Positions 5,970 through 10,827 of a stretch of DNA of 10,827 nt are shown here, one piece after another. The position numbers were made by a program, and so were the translations under genes. The notes beneath the pieces were generated by a model that had not been told where the DNA came from, did not search any database, and was given only the letters and a program-made list of their open reading frames with translations. Source of the DNA: UBA12276 sp041476285. Its GTDB lineage: Archaea > Micrarchaeota > Micrarchaeia > Micrarchaeales > Micrarchaeaceae. Numbering within the stretch: position 1 is the first letter of the stretch; each line of letters begins with the position of its first letter. The DNA lies in the NCBI GenBank assembly GCA_041476285.1, contig JBGOTD010000021.1:1-10827 (forward strand). The letters run 5' to 3'.

Positions 5970-7169
5970 CTGAAGAACGAATACGATATCAAAAGAGAAA
6001 TGAAGAGGCTGTCTTCAATTAGGGGATCGGGAACCGAGCTTATAAGCATATATGTGCCCCCTGACTTCCAGATCAGCGATGAGATTTCAAAACTGAAGGA
6101 GGAGCACGGCCAGGCTGGCAACATAAAGTCCAAGAGCACAAAGCAAAACGTCCAAGGCGCAATTGACAAGATAATACAATACCTAAGACTCTACAAGAAA
6201 CCACCCAAGAACGGGTTTGCAATATTTGCAGGCAATGTATCAAGTGTCCAAGCTGCGCCTAACATAGAGATCTTCTCGGTAGAGCCGCCGCAGCCAATAA
6301 AGTCGAACATCTACAGGTGCGATTCCACATTTCTTCTTGAGCCGCTCCAGGCGATGCTGGAGGCAAAGGAGACGTATGTACTTGTCGTTATGGATGGAAG
6401 AGATGCCACTATCGGGATACTGAAGGGAACCTACTTCAATTTGGAGAAGAAGGTGCGATCTTTTGCCTCCTCCAAGAGCAGCAAGGGCGGACAGAGCGCA
6501 GGAAGATATGAGCGGGCTATAGAGGAAAGCATAGATGATTATTACAAAACTGTTGCAGATGCCGTCAATGATGTGTATGTAAAATACCAGAACAAACTGA
6601 GCGGACTGGTTGTAGGAGGTCCCGGACCCACAAAGGAGAATTTTATAAAATCAAAAAACCTCAACTATCAGATAAAGGTTTTAGGCACGTTCGATACGGG
6701 TTATACAGACGAGCACACAGGAATCAACGAGCTGCTTGAGAAGGCCAGGGACATCCTCTCCGAGCAGGCTGCAGTGAAGGAAAGGAAGATAATGGAGAGG
6801 TTCATGGACGAGGTCTCAAGGAACGGGCTTGCTGCATACGGCTATGAAAAGGTAAAGAAGGAGCTTGCTGCAGACAATGTCGTAAAGCTCATAATAAGCG
6901 AGGATATCGAATTGACAGAGGTTGAATACAAATGCACAAGCTGCGGGCAAACCCTGAAATACATAGAACAGGGAAACAGCAGGCGCACGAAGCACGAGGA
7001 TGGAGGCAATCTTGAGATAGCGAGTCAGAAAGATGCGATAGGCAGCCTTATAGAAATGGCTGACTCAAAAAACATAGATACCGTTTTTGTATCGACAGAT
7101 AGCCAGTTCGGCAACCAGCTGCTGCTGGGTTTCCAAGGAGTTGCAGCAATGTTGAAGTACAAGAGATAA
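5970..7169 (+). CDS. prf1: Peptide chain release factor aRF1 (eRF1 family)
   Basis: Archaeal class I release factor; it reads all three stop codons in the ribosomal A site and triggers peptide release. Counting from CTG 5970 (399 residues; family usually near 410-420), domain 1 has NIKS (51-54) and YxCxxxF (Tyr115, Cys117, Phe121) for stop-codon reading, domain 2 has the catalytic GGQ (173-175) in SKGGQSAGRYER, and domain 3 has one CxxC pair (Cys322, Cys325); some archaeal relatives carry two pairs. The start is unusual. Residues before the first ATG (6000), read EYDIKRE, continue the family pattern seen before RGxGTELIS, an in-frame TAG at 5952 limits the extension, and no ATG, GTG or TTG lies between. 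CTG 5970 with GGTG upstream fits best; otherwise the protein begins at 6000 with a shortened first helix. Co-transcribed with serS and convergent with apt. Confidence 0.95.
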   Translation: MKNEYDIKREMKRLSSIRGSGTELISIYVPPDFQISDEISKLKEEHGQAGNIKSKSTKQNVQGAIDKIIQYLRLYKKPPKNGFAIFAGNVSSVQAAPNIEIFSVEPPQPIKSNIYRCDSTFLLEPLQAMLEAKETYVLVVMDGRDATIGILKGTYFNLEKKVRSFASSKSSKGGQSAGRYERAIEESIDDYYKTVADAVNDVYVKYQNKLSGLVVGGPGPTKENFIKSKNLNYQIKVLGTFDTGYTDEHTGINELLEKARDILSEQAAVKERKIMERFMDEVSRNGLAAYGYEKVKKELAADNVVKLIISEDIELTEVEYKCTSCGQTLKYIEQGNSRRTKHEDGGNLEIASQKDAIGSLIEMADSKNIDTVFVSTDSQFGNQLLLGFQGVAAMLKYKR

Positions 7170-7230
7170 ATCAGAGTTATCCTATTTTCTGCAGAGTTCA
7201 ATGGGCCAGAATTATTTATACAATCAAGAA

Positions 7231-7758
7231 TCAGTATTTGGCTAGTGAGATGATATCGAAATCCTTCAGTTTGTCCCTTCCCTTCAGTCCTGTGAGTTCC
7301 ACAATGAATGCAATCCCTGCCACCTTACCACCCAACTCTTCAACCAGTTCTGCAACCGCCTTTGCGGTTCCTCCTGTTGCAAGCAGATCATCGACAATCA
7401 GCACGTTTTTGCCCTTCTCGATTGAGTCCTTGTGGATCTCAATCGTCTCATTCCCGTATTCTAGTGCATAATCCTTGCTTACTGTGCCGTACGGGAGCTT
7501 GCCCTTCTTCCTGACTATTATGAAGCCCTTGCCAAGCCTGTATGCAAGCGCCGAACCGAAGATGAAACCCCTTGCCTCTATTCCAAGAATATAATCTACG
7601 TTTTTGTCTTTTACCTCTTCTGCAAGCTGGTCTATGCAGATCCTGAATGCCTCTTTGTCTTTTATGAGCGTTGTTATGTCCCTGAAGATTATCCCTTTCT
7701 TCGGATAGTCATTTATGTCTCTTATCTTCGATTTGATTGATCGCTCATCGAAAACCAT
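7231..7758 (-). CDS. apt: Adenine phosphoribosyltransferase
   Basis: A 175-residue type I phosphoribosyltransferase that converts adenine and PRPP to AMP and pyrophosphate in purine salvage. The PRPP-binding signature VLIVDDLLATGGT spans 119-131, IEARGFIFG (60-68) forms part of the active site, and RKKGKLPYGTVSKDYALEYG (83-102) is the flexible catalytic loop region typical of APRT. FRDIT (25-29) is the usual N-terminal adenine-site segment. Size is that of the bacterial-type family (170-180). The ATG at 7758 follows the stop codon of the preceding membrane protein gene by 11 bases, so apt looks like the third gene of an operon headed by the large surface protein. It converges on aRF1 with 61 bases between, where I see no further gene. 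Confidence 0.96.
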   Translation of the reverse strand: MVFDERSIKSKIRDINDYPKKGIIFRDITTLIKDKEAFRICIDQLAEEVKDKNVDYILGIEARGFIFGSALAYRLGKGFIIVRKKGKLPYGTVSKDYALEYGNETIEIHKDSIEKGKNVLIVDDLLATGGTAKAVAELVEELGGKVAGIAFIVELTGLKGRDKLKDFDIISLAKY

Positions 7759-7769
7759 GACACAACCTA

Positions 7770-8345
7770 TTAGCTCAGCTCAGACGCCAATCCACACTCC
7801 CTGAGGAAAAGCTCATTGCCTGATACGTAAAGATAATCTGGCCTTATTATCGTGGTGTTGGTCAGGCTGAAGTTTATGTATATTGATGGCTCAACGCCGC
7901 TTGTATTAAGGCAGTTTTGCAGGCTTGTCGTCGTATAATTTGCCGCGCCTGTGCCCCCGAGGCCGTTGCTCCTTATGCAGCTGGTTTCGTTTATTATGTT
8001 GAGGTCTATTGTTGTCGCGTTCCTGTGGTTTGTCTTGCTTGCCACTATCTGCTCTATAATGGCTGTCGCACATCCTACTGTGCTGCTGAGGACTGTGCCG
8101 TTGTATGCGGCTACGAATATGTTGACTCTTGGTGCTGCAACATAGTTCTTCTTGAAGGTATCGAAGCTTGTGTTTGTTGTTCCGTGTGTCATCAGCAGAG
8201 ATGAGGCGAATATTGCAACGCCTATTACTATGACAACCAGCATTATTGCGAATACATATTTGGCATACGTGCCTTTCTTCTCCCTTCCAGCACCTTTCTC
8301 CGCCCTTGCCTTTGTCTCTCTCTTATTCGATAGCTGTTTTGCCAT
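7770..8345 (-). CDS. Single-span membrane protein with outward four-cysteine domain
   Basis: No family recognised. The 191-residue protein has a strongly basic N-terminal tail (about 1-29), one hydrophobic helix (30-52) and a C-terminal domain with eight N-glycosylation sequons, all after the helix, so the C-terminal part should face outside. The domain has four cysteines (92, 123, 145, 184), probably two disulfides. Its pattern matches the last 125 residues of the preceding gene: an FxxFK entry, Cys, a beta-like strand ending in SC, then NC, a strand with an NT/NI sequon, and an LY.SGN...C ending. The ATG at 8345 lies 11 bases after the upstream stop, with GTGAT in the gap as a likely ribosome binding site. 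Position between the large surface protein and apt implies one transcript. Function is unknown; a partner subunit of the upstream protein is plausible. Confidence 0.82.
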   Translation of the reverse strand: MAKQLSNKRETKARAEKGAGREKKGTYAKYVFAIMLVVIVIGVAIFASSLLMTHGTTNTSFDTFKKNYVAAPRVNIFVAAYNGTVLSSTVGCATAIIEQIVASKTNHRNATTIDLNIINETSCIRSNGLGGTGAANYTTTSLQNCLNTSGVEPSIYINFSLTNTTIIRPDYLYVSGNELFLRECGLASELS

Positions 8346-8356
8346 CCTATCACTTA

Positions 8357-10432
8357 TCAGACGCTTTTGAACAGCGTGCCAAGCGTGCAGTACCGACCTG
8401 CAGTCACGTTGCCGCTTGCGTATAATACAGTCCCGTAGAACCCCCTGTATGTAATGTTGGTTGATTGCGACTGGCTTATGAATATCACGGGCTTGTTCAT
8501 CTTCAGCAGGTCATTGTAGCAGTTAAGGCCTAATACCGATATGTTGCTTCCGCTGACGCATGAATAGTTGTTGATCTTTATTACCTGCACAACCTTGCCT
8601 GCATTCTTGAGATAGCCCTGCAATGTGCTTACGCATAATGCTATCGAGGAGTTTGAGCCCGCGCTGCCGTTTAGCGCTATGTATGCATCGCTGCTCGCCC
8701 TCAATGAATTCTTGAAGTAGTTGAACGGAAGGAAGCTGTTCGCATTGCTTGCGTATGAGTATGTGGCATATGTGGAGATGATGACCAATGCTATTACCAC
8801 GACGAAAACTGCAATCCATGTCATTCTCGCGTTCTTGTTGTTCTTCAGCTTGCCCTTTCTTATTATCCTGAAGTACGTTATTACGAATATCACGACAAGC
8901 ACGAGTATCCCTATCGCCAGTGATTCCATCGATGCCAGCAACGGTGCGCCTGCCATCTTTTGGGGCACGGATTGGGTCGATGGTCCGAGTATTGCGGTTA
9001 CGAACGGGTTGTCTACGGTCTTTATCATGTATCCGATTGTCAACGGCGCCACGAAGAGGGCTGCCTGAACCCTTATGCTCTGGAGTTCCGGAAGCAGCGT
9101 TCCGACGTCATTTGAGCCTATTCCTGAATTCAGCTTTGTGTTTATGCTTTGCTGCTCGCTTGCAAGCATCGCCAGTTTCGAAGGCACCTGCTGGTAGCTG
9201 AGCTGGTCCGCAAGAAGTATTGCGCTGTTGTTCTGGGATATCCCGTATACCTGGTTGTATGAGTCGTTTGCATGCCTGAATGAGTCGGTCGCATTTGCTA
9301 TAAGACTTTGCAATGTAAGGTTTGCGAGATGTATGTCCTGGTTCACAGATGCGCTCAGTATTATGTTGAACTGGTTCTGCAGTGCATGGAGCGATGCCCT
9401 TAGCACTTCGTTGTCGTATTTCGCCAGCAATGTGGCTGAACTATTAGTCAATAGGCTCAATTTAGGGCTTATTGATGCTATAAGAGCGTTGAATGCGGCG
9501 CCATTCCTGCTCTGAATTTCGGCGCTCATGTAGTTTTGGACTATCGATGATGAGTTGGAGCTTATAAGTGCAATTCCTGGTGTCGACGGTATTTTGCTTT
9601 GCAGGTTGGAGAGTATGCCTCTTGCATTGCCCAGTGCGGTTGTATTGAATGGTATACTGGCGCAGAATCCTACCGCAACGCAGTACCATGGTGCATTCAA
9701 TGGGTTGCCTCCAGATGGGCATGTGTTGAATGAGGATCCGATTGGCGGCGGGAATATCGGGTTGTTGTTTATCACCTGCGATATGGATGTGATGTTGCTG
9801 ACCGATGAGCTAAGCCCTGCTATTACAGTGCCAGCATTGCCTGTGGTTATGCTGTTCAGAAGCATGAAATAGCTGTTGTAGCTGTTGTTAAGCCTTGTGT
9901 AGTTTGATTCGAAGTTTATTACGCCCAAGCCGAACGGAGTGTATGTCCCACCAACAGCGTTAAGCACCTTCTTGCATACAGGTACAGTCTGGCAGGAGAA
10001 GCAGGCGTTTGCGAGTGTGCAGGTGTTTTGTTGGTTGAGGCCCGTCTCTATAAGGCAGGAGGTAAGGTTTGCGTTTGAGTACTGCTGCGATGTGTGTATT
10101 GTTTTGTTTAGATTGCTGAGATCCGACTGGCTTGGGTAGTATTTATTTGTAAGGAATGGTGCAAGTACGGCCTGGATTGTTGATACATCAGTAACTAGCG
10201 AGAATCCTCCGTTGCTGTTGTTTATTATGACATATCTGTCTGAACCGGTAAGCTGCATTACTATGTAGTTCTCACTAGAGACGGTCTGGTTGTAGAATGA
10301 TGCGCTGCTTATCGTTGAGTTTGGTATGTAGGTTGAAAGAAAGTCGGTGAGCGGCGACGCATGTGCGTTGAGCAGCAGTGCGGCAATTGAGACAATCGCA
10401 ATCAGATAAAGGCTTCTCTTGAGGGTCATCAC
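8357..10432 (-). CDS. Large exported membrane glycoprotein with C-terminal four-cysteine domain
   Basis: No family recognised. The 691-residue protein (numbering from GTG 10432; ATG 10429 is the next codon) begins with a signal peptide or anchor (KR then a hydrophobic run, 7-24, ending near AHA-S). A large outside region (about 27-495) has eight cysteines (126, 138, 144, 147, 153, 238, 251, 257) and a helix-rich stretch (about 290-460). Two membrane helices follow (about 501-523 and 538-560) joined by a short very basic loop (RIIRKGKLKNNKNAR), then an outside C-terminal domain with cysteines 600, 625, 638 and 682. I count about 21 N-glycosylation sequons, none in the helices or the basic loop, which agrees with this topology. 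The C-terminal domain resembles that of the next gene. A perfect TTTATAAA about 26 bases before the start suggests a leaderless mRNA. It heads a three-gene operon ending in apt. Confidence 0.85.
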   Translation of the reverse strand: MMTLKRSLYLIAIVSIAALLLNAHASPLTDFLSTYIPNSTISSASFYNQTVSSENYIVMQLTGSDRYVIINNSNGGFSLVTDVSTIQAVLAPFLTNKYYPSQSDLSNLNKTIHTSQQYSNANLTSCLIETGLNQQNTCTLANACFSCQTVPVCKKVLNAVGGTYTPFGLGVINFESNYTRLNNSYNSYFMLLNSITTGNAGTVIAGLSSSVSNITSISQVINNNPIFPPPIGSSFNTCPSGGNPLNAPWYCVAVGFCASIPFNTTALGNARGILSNLQSKIPSTPGIALISSNSSSIVQNYMSAEIQSRNGAAFNALIASISPKLSLLTNSSATLLAKYDNEVLRASLHALQNQFNIILSASVNQDIHLANLTLQSLIANATDSFRHANDSYNQVYGISQNNSAILLADQLSYQQVPSKLAMLASEQQSINTKLNSGIGSNDVGTLLPELQSIRVQAALFVAPLTIGYMIKTVDNPFVTAILGPSTQSVPQKMAGAPLLASMESLAIGILVLVVIFVITYFRIIRKGKLKNNKNARMTWIAVFVVVIALVIISTYATYSYASNANSFLPFNYFKNSLRASSDAYIALNGSAGSNSSIALCVSTLQGYLKNAGKVVQVIKINNYSCVSGSNISVLGLNCYNDLLKMNKPVIFISQSQSTNITYRGFYGTVLYASGNVTAGRYCTLGTLFKSV

Positions 10433-10448
10433 TAAATATTACATGAGA

Positions 10449-10462
10449 AGGTTTATAAATAT
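10449..10462 (-). promoter_or_regulatory. TATA box of the surface-protein operon
   Basis: On the minus strand ATATTTATAAAC contains a consensus archaeal box A (TTTATAAA) centred about 26-28 bases before GTG 10432/ATG 10429. This spacing predicts a transcript that begins at or next to the start codon. The box is nearly palindromic, so weak use in the opposite direction is possible. Confidence 0.6.
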
Positions 10463-10586
10463 GATGAAATTTTTAGGTGTATTTGTCGTCGTTAGCTTGA
10501 GCTGAGCTTCATGTTGAGTTGTTATTCCAATTTGGACAATGATTTGCACAAAATTAAGAATGAAAAATAGAAATAATCAATCAATT

Positions 10587-10625
10587 AAAATTAAATAAAA
10601 AAGAAGAAAAGAAAAAGAAAGAAGC
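10587..10625 (-). terminator. T-rich terminator after the S-layer-like gene
   Basis: Starting about 9 bases after the TAA stop at 10634, the minus strand is almost pure pyrimidine, with several runs of T up to six long and then more AT-rich sequence. Such U-tracts end archaeal transcripts without needing a hairpin. The strength of the tract suits a highly expressed gene. The remainder of the 201-base gap (10433-10633) holds the promoter of the surface-protein operon and no convincing gene. Confidence 0.65.
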
Positions 10626-10633
10626 AAGGCTCA

Positions 10634-10827
10634 TTACTGAGCCTGTGCGTACAACTGCTGTATGAAGCTGTTGCCTGCTGCGTTTGTCTGGTTTGCATAG
10701 TAACCGGCTATCAGTACTCTGTTTGTTCCGTACGCCTGTGCGAGCTGTGTTGTTGGCGTCATTGACACATTGTATGCCTGCTGCAATTGCTGTGAGAGTG
10801 TGTTTACGAAACCGCTTCCTACCAATA
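10634..10827 (-). CDS. C-terminal end of an S-layer-like secreted protein (partial)
   Basis: Only the last 63 full codons are inside the window; the gene continues past the right edge, so no start is visible. The visible part has LVGSGFVNTL at its beginning and VLIAGYYANQTNAAGNSF (about 39-56) near its end. These resemble the paired strands in the C-terminal region of archaeal S-layer proteins (patterns like VGGPxVN and VAGYxAxDT), where they form a repeated alpha/beta unit. It is rich in Gln, Asn, Thr and Ala, has an NVS and an NQT sequon, and has no cysteine. A strong T-rich terminator follows. The assignment is by remembered motif similarity and the fragment is short, so a different cell-surface protein is possible. 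Confidence 0.6.
   Translation of the reverse strand, partial: LVGSGFVNTLSQQLQQAYNVSMTPTTQLAQAYGTNRVLIAGYYANQTNAAGNSFIQQLYAQAQ

Noticed and set aside
7170..7230. A hidden RNA or terminator hairpin between aRF1 and apt
   Set aside because: The 61 bases show no stable inverted repeat and no long T-run on either strand.
10461..10506. ATGATGA followed by CTGA, as in a C/D box guide RNA
   Set aside because: The boxes are only about 36 bases apart, with no clear D' and C' boxes and no terminal stem, and they overlap the operon promoter.
10511..10570. Plus-strand 19-codon reading frame (MLSCYSNLD...) in the gap before the S-layer-like gene
   Set aside because: It is very short, has no ribosome binding site, and runs into the AT-rich terminator region; a chance frame is the simpler explanation.
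1..10827. CRISPR array, insertion sequence or phage genes
   Set aside because: No regularly spaced repeats, transposase-like frames or terminal inverted repeats were found.

Overview
The window looks like chromosomal DNA of an archaeon, most plausibly a small-genome DPANN-type lineage such as Micrarchaeota (inference, low confidence at phylum level). The archaeal assignment rests on an eRF1-type release factor (aRF1), a short-chain archaeal-type polyprenyl diphosphate synthase, TATA boxes about 25-30 bases before starts or RNA 5' ends, GGTG-type ribosome binding sites, a tRNA without an encoded CCA, a T-rich terminator, and surface proteins dense in N-glycosylation sequons.

Layout. 1-889 (minus): radical SAM protein cut by the left edge, diverging from a polyprenyl (geranylgeranyl-type) diphosphate synthase at 954-2039 (plus). 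The synthase converges almost end to end on a Nudix hydrolase (2044-2556, minus). Next on the minus strand is a two-gene unit: a soluble [FeFe]-hydrogenase catalytic domain (3195-4367) followed 4 bases later by a six-helix membrane protein (2618-3190). A perfect hairpin (2591-2614) lies just after the membrane gene. A class II tRNA-Leu(UAG) sits at 4469-4554 (minus). On the plus strand, seryl-tRNA synthetase (4661-5959) and aRF1 (5970-7169) form a translation pair. They converge on a minus-strand operon of three genes: a 691-residue exported or membrane protein (8357-10432), a 191-residue single-span protein (7770-8345) and adenine phosphoribosyltransferase (7231-7758). The right edge holds the C-terminal end of an S-layer-like protein (10634-10827) with a strong T-rich terminator behind it.

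Main points of interest. The hydrogenase keeps every H-cluster cysteine and proton-relay residue I could align, yet has no accessory iron-sulfur domain. Half its arginine codons are CGN, unlike its neighbours, which suggests transfer. It is tightly linked to a small membrane protein that could anchor or partner it. The two adjacent surface genes share an outward-facing four-cysteine domain that I do not recognise. The aRF1 reading frame appears to start at a CTG preceded by GGTG, because conserved sequence lies upstream of the first ATG. The remaining genes are mostly housekeeping: lipid precursor synthesis, nucleotide clean-up and salvage, and translation.
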